Source: an uncultured Collinsella sp. (lineage in GTDB: Bacteria; Actinomycetota; Coriobacteriia; Coriobacteriales; Coriobacteriaceae). Taken from it: a stretch of 64,000 nucleotides of DNA. Position 1 is the first letter of the stretch. Every line of letters begins with the position of its first letter. The position numbers and the translations under genes were made by a program. The DNA lies in contig UQHQ01000005.1 in NCBI GenBank assembly GCA_900540945.1, positions 1 to 64,000 on the forward strand, written 5' to 3'. Of this stretch, positions 41,132-49,369 are shown piece after piece. The notes beneath the pieces are model-generated. The model saw nothing but the letters and a program-made list of their open reading frames with translations. It was not told where the DNA came from and searched no databases.

Positions 41132-43948
41132 TTATGCCTCACCTCCTTTGGAGTGCTTGCCAAGCGCGGTGGTATCTCCATCATTTGTGGCTGTGCTGTC
41201 GCTGCCCTGAGATTTATGGTGCGAACCGATATGCGGCAAGCGGCCCGTGGACTGATCGCCGCCCTTGGCGCCGCGCTCGCTGGCGTTGAGGCCAAACATG
41301 TGGCGGGCGGCAGGAATGGCGGCCGTGTGTTCGCGCATCTCGCGACGCAGGTCCTCATCCGAAAGCGCCGAGATGCGCATCTGGGTATTGAGGCTCGCTC
41401 GGATATATTCGATATTGATAAGCCAGCCGCAGATAGCAATAACCGAGATGATCCAAATGACAAGCAGGATGATCTTGCCGTTATTGTCGATATCGAGAAC
41501 CGTCGACAAGACAAAGAGCAGGACCTGAACGCCCACCACGGCGGCAAAACCGCCCTTGATGTAGTACGGGTAGCGATGTTCAAAGGCGACCGCATGATCG
41601 AGCAGTTCGCGACGGTACGAATCGGAATCGAGCATGACGCGCATGGCCGTGCGCAGCGAGTAGCGCTGGCGCGGCAGGTCGTTGGACTCGCAAATCATCA
41701 TACCGGTCGTGGAGAGCTGTTTATCAAAGAGCAGGTTGAGGTTGAGCAGCAGCGGACGCAGCTGCAAGCCAATAAAGAGTGCGATGGCAAGGAACACGCC
41801 CAAGATGCACAGGTTGAACAGGTAGTTGAACGAGTACATGCCGCCGACCGTCTCGCGCAGCAGATTGATGCCGTAGGTAAAGGGCAGCAGCGGGTGCAGC
41901 CACTGGAAGAAGCCGGGCATCATCTCGATGGGGTACATGCCCGACGAACCCGGGATCTGCACGATGACGAGAATGACGCCGATAGCCTTGCCGATATGCT
42001 TAAACGTGGTGGACAGCGCATAGATGATATTGACGTAGGTGAACGAAATGGCGATGCCGCCCAGCACGAACAGCAGCGGGCTGACGCACTGCACGCCAAT
42101 CACCAGATCGCCTACCGTAACGATGATGGCCTGCAACGCGCCCAGGATCACCATGAGCAACCAGCGGCCAAAGTAGCCTTGGCGCGCCGTAAAGCTGCCA
42201 ACACCTTCACGGTCGACCTCGAGCTTGTAAATGGCGATGAGCACATAGCCGCCCACCCAAAGCGCCAGATTGGTGTAGAAGGGAGCGATGCCCGAGCCAA
42301 AGCTCTTGACCGGATAGATTGACTTGGACGTCAACTCAACCGGAGACGCCATGAAATCTGCCACGTCATTGACATCGACGCCCATCAGATCGGCCAGCTC
42401 GCCCATGGACTCGGAGGTCTGCAGCGCCGCGATGTCATTGGCGGCGGTTGCAAGCTTGTCCTGGACCTTGGCAAGCGAGGAATCGGTCTGGGACAGCGTG
42501 GTCTTGGCCTGGCCGAGCGTAGCGCTAAGCTGCGCCAACGTGCCGCGCGCATTTGCAAGTGTAGGTGTCATACCCGAGACGATACCGGTCAGGTCGCCCG
42601 AAACGGCAGCAAAAGAGTCGAGCGCGCTCGAGGCCTTCGGCAGCGCGTTTTGACCCAGGTCCGTCTGGGCCTGGCCAAGGTTGGTCGCACCGGTCTGAAT
42701 TGCGTTATTGATAGCGTCGCTGGCACCCGAGACAGCCGCGGCGTCATTCGCCATGGCGCTCGACTGCGCAGACAGACCGTCCTTGATGCTCTGCAACTTC
42801 TCGTTCTGCTCACGGAGCGTATTGATGGTCGATACAATGCGCGCGTCAATTTCCTCGGAACCTGTCGACGTGTCATTGGCGAGAATCTCCAAGTGCCCGA
42901 TAACGGCCTTATTGTGGTCGATCGTCGCTTGGAGAGACTCGAGCGAGTTGTCGATACGGGTGGTCGTAGATGTGACCGTGCCCGTCAGCTTGCCGATGGC
43001 AGCGTTCGCGGAGGCCGACGTCTTGGTGAGCGCAAGGCTGCCTTCCGAGAGCGCCTTGGAGAGCGAGGCGATAGAGTTGCCCGCCGTGGTGCGAGCTTCA
43101 CCCAGCAGGTCGTTGCCCTGAGAGATCGCTTGCGTCAGTGACGGCGCCTGACCCTGCATGCCGGCAAGTGCCGCATCAGCCGAGGCGATAGCGCCACTCG
43201 TCTTATCGATGGCGGCATTCATGTCGCCAATCGAATCGCGCACCTCGCCCAAGGTATCGGATGCCTCGGAGACAGAACTTGCCAACGAATCCTGAGTCTG
43301 GGTTGCCTTGTCCTTTAAATCGACTCCGGCATCCTTGGCAATGCTGGCAACGGTCTCGCCCACCGTGGAGACAAATTCCGAGTTGATCTGCTCCTCGATG
43401 GTGCTTGCACCGGTGTCGGTAACCTTGGGCGCAATAGCGCTCTTCTTCTCATTGACGTAGTACGTAAGCTTGGGCTGATGGTAGTTACCGTCGAGCATCG
43501 AAACCAGGTTATCCGAGAAGTTCTTGGGGATTACGATGGCCGCATAGTACTCACCGCTCTCGACGCCCTCCTTGGCATCGGACGCCGAATCGACGAAGGT
43601 CCAGCCCAGCTGATCGTTCTCCTTGAGCTGATCGACAACCTGGTCGCCCGCGTTGAGCTCGCCCACCAAGTCGTTTTGGGTGCCCCGATCGTTGTTGGCG
43701 ATGGCAATCTTGATACCCTGGGTGTTTCCGTACGGATCCCAGTTGGCCACGATGTTGTACCAGGCATACAGCGAGGGAATAACGCACACGCCAAGGGTAA
43801 CCACCAAGGCGACGGGGCTCACAAGCAGTCGCTTAATGTCGCGCTTAAATATCGCAAAGGACACCTTTGCATTGGATAGTTTGCTGCCGAGACTCACGCT
43901 TGGACCATCCATCCTGTCGTTAAATCGAATCGTACTATCGACAACCAT
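41132..43948 (-). CDS. YhgE/Pip-family membrane protein (first of pair)
   Basis: About 938 residues. N-terminal helix VTLGVCVIPSLYAWYNIVA, a coiled-coil extracytoplasmic domain with many SLAS/ATSG heptads, six C-terminal helices, and then an extra module absent from its partner: two more helices (GFAAVVGVQVLLFVLSTVL, IILLVIWIISVIAICGWLI) and a charged His/Gly/Ser-rich tail to the stop. The start is uncertain (ATG 43948 or 43912, TTG 43981), none with a strong ribosome site. No type VII secretion ATPase or WXG100 gene is near. Confidence 0.85.
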   Translation of the reverse strand: MVVDSTIRFNDRMDGPSVSLGSKLSNAKVSFAIFKRDIKRLLVSPVALVVTLGVCVIPSLYAWYNIVANWDPYGNTQGIKIAIANNDRGTQNDLVGELNAGDQVVDQLKENDQLGWTFVDSASDAKEGVESGEYYAAIVIPKNFSDNLVSMLDGNYHQPKLTYYVNEKKSAIAPKVTDTGASTIEEQINSEFVSTVGETVASIAKDAGVDLKDKATQTQDSLASSVSEASDTLGEVRDSIGDMNAAIDKTSGAIASADAALAGMQGQAPSLTQAISQGNDLLGEARTTAGNSIASLSKALSEGSLALTKTSASANAAIGKLTGTVTSTTTRIDNSLESLQATIDHNKAVIGHLEILANDTSTGSEEIDARIVSTINTLREQNEKLQSIKDGLSAQSSAMANDAAAVSGASDAINNAIQTGATNLGQAQTDLGQNALPKASSALDSFAAVSGDLTGIVSGMTPTLANARGTLAQLSATLGQAKTTLSQTDSSLAKVQDKLATAANDIAALQTSESMGELADLMGVDVNDVADFMASPVELTSKSIYPVKSFGSGIAPFYTNLALWVGGYVLIAIYKLEVDREGVGSFTARQGYFGRWLLMVILGALQAIIVTVGDLVIGVQCVSPLLFVLGGIAISFTYVNIIYALSTTFKHIGKAIGVILVIVQIPGSSGMYPIEMMPGFFQWLHPLLPFTYGINLLRETVGGMYSFNYLFNLCILGVFLAIALFIGLQLRPLLLNLNLLFDKQLSTTGMMICESNDLPRQRYSLRTAMRVMLDSDSYRRELLDHAVAFEHRYPYYIKGGFAAVVGVQVLLFVLSTVLDIDNNGKIILLVIWIISVIAICGWLINIEYIRASLNTQMRISALSDEDLRREMREHTAAIPAARHMFGLNASERGAKGGDQSTGRLPHIGSHHKSQGSDSTATNDGDTTALGKHSKGGEA

Positions 43949-44196
43949 TGTACGTAGGCGCTTTAGCGTCTCAGAGCACAATGGTATTGAGTTTTGCGGG
44001 TAGCAATATACTACGAAGACAAATTAACGTACAGTTGTACAGTATCTTTAATTTCAGCATGTCACAAAACCACAACCCGCACAAATTAGCAATTCAAATA
44101 GCATCGGGGACGTTCTTAAACGACTAGTCAAACAAAAACGCCCCCAATGACTACTTAGGACCACGAAAGCGTCGCTGGTTGAGCATAAGTCAGCGA

Positions 44197-44294
44197 AAAC
44201 GCCCCTAAGCGAGCAAGGTGACGCGAAAGAGGAGGGAAGCGTACTTCGGTACGCGACCGACGATTGAACGTCAGATTGCCGCTTAGGGGCGTTT
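44197..44294. repeat. Palindromic element downstream of htpG
   Basis: Outer arms AAACGCCCCTAAGCG (44197-44211) and its perfect complement (44280-44294), then GCAAGGTGACG/CGTCAGATTGC with two mismatches and a central GCGTAC-TTCG-GTACGC hairpin (44239-44254). The UUCG tetraloop favours an RNA role. The rest of the gene-free stretch 43949-44342 shows only AT-rich sequence, probably the YhgE promoter, and the htpG terminator. Confidence 0.75.
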
Positions 44295-44307
44295 GCAGCG
44301 TCGAGCT

Positions 44308-44335
44308 GTTACGCGGTTTGGTAAAACCGCGTAAC
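44308..44335 (-). terminator. Hairpin just after htpG
   Basis: Twelve-bp perfect stem GTTACGCGGTTT/AAACCGCGTAAC with a 4-base loop, seven bases beyond the stop. No strong T run, so termination may also depend on the larger element that follows. Confidence 0.6.
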
Positions 44336-44342
44336 TACCTAA

Positions 44343-46367
44343 CTACATCAAGTTGCAGATAGCCGCCGCGAAGGCTACGGGGTCCTCGGGGAGGATGCCC
44401 TCGACCAGCAGAGCCTGGTCATAGAGCAGACCGGAGTACTGCTTGATCTTGTCGGTGTCGCCCGCCTTCTGGGCAGCGACAAGCTTGTCAAAGACCGGGT
44501 GCTTGGCGTTGAGCTCGAGCACGCGCTGGCTCTTGGGCATGCCGTCGGGCGCGCCCTCGGGTCCCTTCTGGAGCACCTTCTCCATCTCAAGCGAAAGCGG
44601 ACCCTCGGTGGTGATGCAAGCGGGGGCATCGGTCAGGCGCGCGGAGACGGCAACCTTCTCGACCTTGTCACCGAGCGCCTCCTTCATAGCGCTGAAGAGG
44701 TCCTCGTTTTCCTTGGTGGCGTCCTCGGCCTCCTTCTTCTCGTCCTCGGTCGCCAGGTCAAGATCACCGGTCGCGACGTTCTTGAGCTCCAGATGACGAT
44801 CCTCGACCTCGGGCTCGGCACCGTCGGCCACAGCCTTCTCGGCAGCCTCGCGGGCAGCATCGTCCTCGTAGATCTTGGGCATATCGGCGGCAACGTACTC
44901 ACGCATAGCCTGGAACGTGAACTCATCCACATCCTGCGTCAGCAGCAGCACGTCATAGCCGCGGTCGAGCACGCCCTTTACCACGGGCATCTTGGCCAAG
45001 CGCTCACGCGAGTCGCCGGCGGCGTAGTAGATGGCCTTCTGATCCTCAGGCATGCCCTTGGCATACTCGGCCAGGGTAATCATCTTCTGTTCCTTGGCAG
45101 ACCAGAACAGCAACAGGTCGGCGAGCTCATCGGCCTTCATGCCATAGCTCGAGTAGATGCCGTACTTAAGACCGCGGCCAAAGTTCTCAAAGAACTTCTC
45201 ATAGGCCTCGCGGTCGTTGTCACGCATATCCTCAAGGTCGGCGGTAATCTTCTTTTCCACACGCTTGGCGATGGCCTTGAGCTGACGGTTCTGCTGCAGC
45301 GTCTCGCGCGAGATGTTGAGCGACACGTCGGCGGAATCCACGACGCCGCGGACAAAGTTGTAGTAGTCGGGCAGCAGGTCGTCGCACTTCTCCATGATCA
45401 GGACGTTGGAGCTGTAGAGCGCCAGACCCTTCTCGTAGTCCTTGCTGTACAGATCGAACGGCGCGCGTCCCGGCACAAACAGCAGGGCGTCATACTCGAG
45501 CGTGCCCTCGGCGTGGAAGCTGATGGTGCGCGCAGGATCGTCAAAGTCGTGGAACGTGGACTTGTAGAACTCGTCGTAGTCCTTCTGCTCGACATCGGAG
45601 CTGCGCTTCTTCCAGATCGGTGTCATGGAATTGACGGTCTCGAGCTCCTGGTAGTCCTCGTACTCGGGCTTGTAATCGTCGCCGGCGTCCTCGGGCTTGG
45701 GTTTCTGGCGGCTCTTGGACACCATCATCTGGATCGGGTAGCGCACATAGTTACTGTACTGCTGAATCAGGCTCTTGAGACCCCACTCGGTCAGGAAGCG
45801 ATCGTAGGTCTCGGCCTCGCCGTCGGCGTCGAGCTTCTCGTTCTCACGCAGCGTCAGGATGACATCGGTGCCGTGCTCGGCGCGCTCGCCATCTTCGATG
45901 GTGTAACCCTCAAGACCATCAGACTCCCACACGTGAGCGGTGTCCTCGCCATAGGCGCGGCTGACGACCTTCACGTGGCTGGCGACCATAAAAGCCGAGT
46001 AGAAGCCCACGCCAAACTGGCCGATGATGTCGACATCCGAACCCTGCTGCTCGGCGTTCTCGGTCTTAAACTCCTCGGAGCCGGAATGGGCGATGGTGCC
46101 CAGATTGCGCTCGAGCTCCTCGGCGGTCATGCCAATGCCGTTATCCGAGATGGTAATGGTGCGGGCGTCTTTATCAAAGGAGACGCGAATGGCCAGGTCG
46201 CCCTGGTCGATCTTGACGCTCGGATCCTGCAGGCTCTTAAAGTTGAGCTTGTCGACGGCGTCGCTCGCGTTAGAGATAAGCTCGCGCAGGAAGATTTCCT
46301 TATTGGTGTAGATGGAGTTGATCATGAGGTCGAGCAGTTTTTTGCTCTCGGTCTTAAATTGACGCAT
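44343..46367 (-). CDS. htpG: Hsp90-family chaperone HtpG
   Basis: 674 residues. The N-terminal GHKL ATPase has the helix IFLRELISNASDAVDKL, DNGIGMTAEEL, the lid and GVGFYSAFMVA; the middle domain has the catalytic arginine region (NISRETLQQNRQLKAI), and the C-terminal dimerisation domain follows a charged linker (about 520-560) that is longer than usual. A homodimeric cytosolic chaperone. AAAGGA precedes ATG 46367. Single-gene unit; no CIRCE-like element seen upstream. Confidence 0.96.
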   Translation of the reverse strand: MRQFKTESKKLLDLMINSIYTNKEIFLRELISNASDAVDKLNFKSLQDPSVKIDQGDLAIRVSFDKDARTITISDNGIGMTAEELERNLGTIAHSGSEEFKTENAEQQGSDVDIIGQFGVGFYSAFMVASHVKVVSRAYGEDTAHVWESDGLEGYTIEDGERAEHGTDVILTLRENEKLDADGEAETYDRFLTEWGLKSLIQQYSNYVRYPIQMMVSKSRQKPKPEDAGDDYKPEYEDYQELETVNSMTPIWKKRSSDVEQKDYDEFYKSTFHDFDDPARTISFHAEGTLEYDALLFVPGRAPFDLYSKDYEKGLALYSSNVLIMEKCDDLLPDYYNFVRGVVDSADVSLNISRETLQQNRQLKAIAKRVEKKITADLEDMRDNDREAYEKFFENFGRGLKYGIYSSYGMKADELADLLLFWSAKEQKMITLAEYAKGMPEDQKAIYYAAGDSRERLAKMPVVKGVLDRGYDVLLLTQDVDEFTFQAMREYVAADMPKIYEDDAAREAAEKAVADGAEPEVEDRHLELKNVATGDLDLATEDEKKEAEDATKENEDLFSAMKEALGDKVEKVAVSARLTDAPACITTEGPLSLEMEKVLQKGPEGAPDGMPKSQRVLELNAKHPVFDKLVAAQKAGDTDKIKQYSGLLYDQALLVEGILPEDPVAFAAAICNLM

Positions 46368-46533
46368 GTGCAGTCCTTTCGCGCTACCCCTGTCCGCAAA
46401 AACGGCCCGGTCGCCCGAGCCGCATCGCAGACCTGCTATGTTCAGACTTAGATTTTATAACCCATTAACGCGCATATATACATACGGAATCGAAAAACTG
46501 TATGTCCGAGCGCTCCAATGCGTCAATTGCCAA

Positions 46534-46570
46534 GGAGTGTCCCCAACTGCCGGCAGAAAAGGAACGTCCC
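46534..46570. repeat. GGGAC-type repeat element at the end of the acetyltransferase gene
   Basis: On the minus strand GGGACGTTCC (46561-46570) and GGGGACACTCC (46534-46544) flank the palindrome CTGCCGGCAG (46547-46556). It begins in the stop codon of the acetyltransferase gene and shares the GGGAC style of the elements at 658, 12241 and 62145. Confidence 0.5.
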
Positions 46571-47070
46571 TATCTGCCATCTACGCGCTTGGCCATCCAG
46601 GCGTGGGGCTGGCCTTCGTCTTCGTAATCTACCGGGGCAATTTGCGTGTAGCCCGCCTTTACATAGAGCGGCAGCACGTATTCCTGCGCATGCAGCTTAA
46701 TAAGCTTGGCGCCGGCATCACGCGCGGCGGCATCACTGGCCTCGACAATCTTGCTCGCCAAACCGCGACGGCGCATGCTCGGCAGCACAGCCACGCGCCC
46801 CATAATGTAGGTCTCCCCCGCCGCAACGCCTTCATCCATGTCGCATGCCGGCAACACCGGGGCCTCTGCGTCAGCCACGCGCTCAAGCTCTTCGGGAAAC
46901 ACGCGCGAGCAACCGGCAAGCTCGCCGTCTACATAGAGCGTCACATGAATGCAGTTCGGATCCTCGTCGATAGCGTCGAACTCATTCTCGTAGCCCTGCT
47001 CGTCCATAAAAACGACGCGGCGCACCAACGCCGCGTCATCAAAGCATCCCGTCTTAAGTTGAATATCCAT
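46570..47070 (-). CDS. GNAT-family N-acetyltransferase
   Basis: 166 residues. Acetyl-CoA loop MGRVAVLPSMRRRGLASKIVEASDAAA, and before it the N-terminal GNAT strands (RRVVFMDEQGYENEFDAID). The pattern is the YjcF/ElaA-like small-molecule type; substrate unknown. AAGGGGC lies before ATG 47070, which is preferred to a start at 47088. It sits 39 bases behind cpsB on the same strand and may be read through from the cps genes, without evident functional link. Confidence 0.88.
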   Translation of the reverse strand: MDIQLKTGCFDDAALVRRVVFMDEQGYENEFDAIDEDPNCIHVTLYVDGELAGCSRVFPEELERVADAEAPVLPACDMDEGVAAGETYIMGRVAVLPSMRRRGLASKIVEASDAAARDAGAKLIKLHAQEYVLPLYVKAGYTQIAPVDYEDEGQPHAWMAKRVDGR

Positions 47071-47109
47071 GGCTGCCCCTTCATTCAATGCGAACGTTAG
47101 GGACAGATT

Positions 47110-47760
47110 TTAGCGAAAATGAGCTCCGCGTACGCTAAACTTCGCGCGAGCCTTCGCCAGGCAGTCGTAATGACCCACGTTATGGGCATCGCTCGCGATG
47201 AAGCTGTACAGGTTCTGATCGAACAGGCGCTGTGCCGGCTTTTTCTCGCGACCAAAGCGACCGCCGGCAATAAAGTCCGCCGAAGCCTGCAGCTTGCAGC
47301 CCATATCGACCAGGCGCTCCGCCACGCTTACATCCTTTTGAACCGCACGATAGCGCTCAGGATGAGCGATGATCACCTGGTAGCCACGACACTGCAAATC
47401 GTAAATCGTGTTCTCGTACTCTCTAAACGCATACGCATCGGCATGCGTCGAAAGCTCAAGCAGAAACTCGTTGGTCCCATCGAAATGCAGGTATTCCGCG
47501 GCGTCGATGCCCAGCTCGACAAGCTTTCGGTGGTTGACCTCAAAGCCCATCTGAAGCGGAAAACCATCTGCGTTATCCCGCAATAGCTCAAAGGCATCCC
47601 ACATCTTGTCGTAGTCAAAATAGGGATCTCGGCAGTGCGGGGTGCAGACAATTCTGGTTACGCCAGCCCGCTTGGCAGCCTCGAGCATCGCCAAGCTCTC
47701 ATCGAGATCGGCGGCGCCGTCGTCTACACCCGGCAAGATATGGCAATGAATGTCACGCAT
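47110..47760 (-). CDS. cpsB: CpsB/CapC-type tyrosine-protein phosphatase (PHP fold)
   Basis: 216 residues. PHP metal motifs DIHCHILPGVDDGA, VCTPHCRDPYFD, FEVNHRKLVELG, IIAHPERY and IASDAHN. It is the manganese-dependent phosphatase that acts on the tyrosine cluster of the CpsD kinase, completing the CpsC-CpsD-CpsB switch for surface-polysaccharide assembly. It is 17 bases behind cpsD. The ending RGAHFR is short but normal. Confidence 0.9.
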   Translation of the reverse strand: MRDIHCHILPGVDDGAADLDESLAMLEAAKRAGVTRIVCTPHCRDPYFDYDKMWDAFELLRDNADGFPLQMGFEVNHRKLVELGIDAAEYLHFDGTNEFLLELSTHADAYAFREYENTIYDLQCRGYQVIIAHPERYRAVQKDVSVAERLVDMGCKLQASADFIAGGRFGREKKPAQRLFDQNLYSFIASDAHNVGHYDCLAKARAKFSVRGAHFR

Positions 47761-47777
47761 AGGTCAGCCTTAATCAA

Positions 47778-48515
47778 CTAAACGTTTGCTCGGTTGGTGA
47801 AGATGCCCTTTTTGGAAGTCCCCTGATCGTCGGAGCCCTTCTTAACCTTCTTACCGTCCTTGGTGTAGTAGGAGTAGTAGTACTCGCTGGTCTCGGTCTC
47901 GCAGTAGTTCATGACGGTACCGATGAGCTTAACCTTCTCGGACTTCTTAAGCTGGCCGATAGCGTTGAGTGCCTCCTCGCGCTTGGTGAAGTCCTCGCGC
48001 ACCACGAACAGCGTACCGTCGGTCAGGCTGGCAATCTCGGCAGCATCGATGAAGGTGCCGACCGGAGGAGCATCAAAGATGACGTACTGGAACTTGGCAG
48101 ACAGCGCCTTGACCAGTTTGGCAAAGCGGTGAGAAACGATGATGTCGGCAGGATTGGGAATGTGCGGCTCGGCATCGAGGAAGTAGAAGTTCTTCTGACC
48201 CGTCTCGACAATTGCCTGGTCGATGGAGATCTGCTCGGAAAGGACCGCATAGAGTCCGCCGCGCGAACGAACGCCGAGCATATCGGAAAGGGACCTGCGG
48301 CGCATATCGGCCTCGACCAGGAGCACGGACTTGCCGCTCGTGGCGATTGCCTGGGCAAGGTTAATGGAAACCGTAGACTTGCCCTCGTTGGGAATCGAGG
48401 AGGTAACGGTGATGGTGCGAATGGGGTCGTCCACGCTCGCAAAGCGGATGTTGGCCAGAAGGGTCTTGGCGGCATTCTGTACAACGAGCTTATCGGTGTT
48501 CTTTGCCTTAGCCAT
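47778..48515 (-). CDS. cpsD: CpsD/CapB-type bacterial tyrosine kinase
   Basis: 245 residues. BY-kinase ATP site: Walker A SSIPNEGKSTVSINLA, Walker A' LLVEADMRRR, Walker B VIFDAPPVG. The C-terminal autophosphorylation cluster is SEYYYSYYTKDGKK. It needs the membrane partner CpsC, encoded immediately upstream (two-base gap). Expected role: control of capsule or exopolysaccharide chain length. No glycosyltransferase or polymerase genes are in the window. Confidence 0.92.
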   Translation of the reverse strand: MAKAKNTDKLVVQNAAKTLLANIRFASVDDPIRTITVTSSIPNEGKSTVSINLAQAIATSGKSVLLVEADMRRRSLSDMLGVRSRGGLYAVLSEQISIDQAIVETGQKNFYFLDAEPHIPNPADIIVSHRFAKLVKALSAKFQYVIFDAPPVGTFIDAAEIASLTDGTLFVVREDFTKREEALNAIGQLKKSEKVKLIGTVMNYCETETSEYYYSYYTKDGKKVKKGSDDQGTSKKGIFTNRANV

Positions 48516-48517
48516 GC

Positions 48518-49174
48518 CTATTTACCACCTTTCATAGCCGGAATTCGGCCAACAACGGGAATGCCCAGGAGCTCTTCTGCCTCTTCGGCACCGCGGATGC
48601 GGGTATTGAGCATGTCTGCCAAAACGACATAGGCAACTGCGATAAAGATACCGGCGAGGAACGCGACAGCAACGTACAGCGTGCGCTTGGGGCCGCTGGG
48701 GACTTCGGGAGTCTTAGCCTCGTCGATAACGTTGATGCTCTGGGCAGCGCCGACGTTCTGAGCGACCGTACTCACCGAGCTGGCCATGGCCTTTGCGACC
48801 TTAGCCGTCTCCTTGGCATCGGTGCCGGTAACCGAAAGCGTAATGACACGCGTGGTGGTCTCGGAGGAAACAGACACCTTGTAGTCATCCAGGTCAGCAA
48901 GGCCCAACTCATTGGCAGCACCGCTCTTAACGCTATCGCTATCCAGCAGCGTGGCGATATCGTTGGAAAGCATCTGGCTCGCCGAGAGATCGTTGTAGCT
49001 CATCTGACCGCTATCGTCGGTCTTGGCGAGAATGTACATGCTCGTCGTCGCGGTGTAGGTGTTGTCCATCGCAACGAAGGACACGATGCCCATGGCGATC
49101 GCGCAGACCACCGGAAGGGTGATGACCAGCTTAAGGTGCTTTTTGAGCAGCTGGAACAGTTCGAGAAGGGTCAT
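48518..49174 (-). CDS. cpsC: CpsC/CapA-type chain-length and kinase-activating membrane protein
   Basis: 218 residues. Wzz-like: an N-terminal helix (LVITLPVVCAIAMGIVSFVA), an external domain with SASQMLSNDIATLLDSDSV and SVSSETTTRVITLSVTGTDA, then a second helix (LYVAVAFLAGIFIAVAYVVL) and a short cytoplasmic tail that activates the kinase. It is first of the trio cpsC-cpsD-cpsB. No proline-rich LytR module is attached. Confidence 0.9.
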   Translation of the reverse strand: MTLLELFQLLKKHLKLVITLPVVCAIAMGIVSFVAMDNTYTATTSMYILAKTDDSGQMSYNDLSASQMLSNDIATLLDSDSVKSGAANELGLADLDDYKVSVSSETTTRVITLSVTGTDAKETAKVAKAMASSVSTVAQNVGAAQSINVIDEAKTPEVPSGPKRTLYVAVAFLAGIFIAVAYVVLADMLNTRIRGAEEAEELLGIPVVGRIPAMKGGK

Positions 49175-49315
49175 GCAGCTTGCCTTTCATTTCCCCAGTT
49201 CGGATTGACAAAACTGTCCGTATGTTATCGCATCTTTTTACCGAGGCCAAACTCTATACATAAGAAACAGGCTCTCCTGTAAAAATGTCGGAAGCAATCG
49301 TAAAATTGCACAACA

Positions 49316-49344
49316 ACGCCGCACCCGAAAGTCAAATGCGGCGT
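49316..49344 (-). terminator. Possible terminator after the PhoR-like gene
   Basis: ACGCCGCA/TGCGGCGT stem with a 13-base loop, followed by TGTTGTG on the minus strand, so the T tract is weak. Confidence 0.4.
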
Positions 49345-49369
49345 CTACATCAATACCTATGTTGTATCG

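Noticed and set aside
38942..43948. Type VII secretion locus
   Set aside because: YhgE/Pip proteins resemble EsaA/YueB, but no EssC ATPase, WXG100 or LXG gene is nearby.
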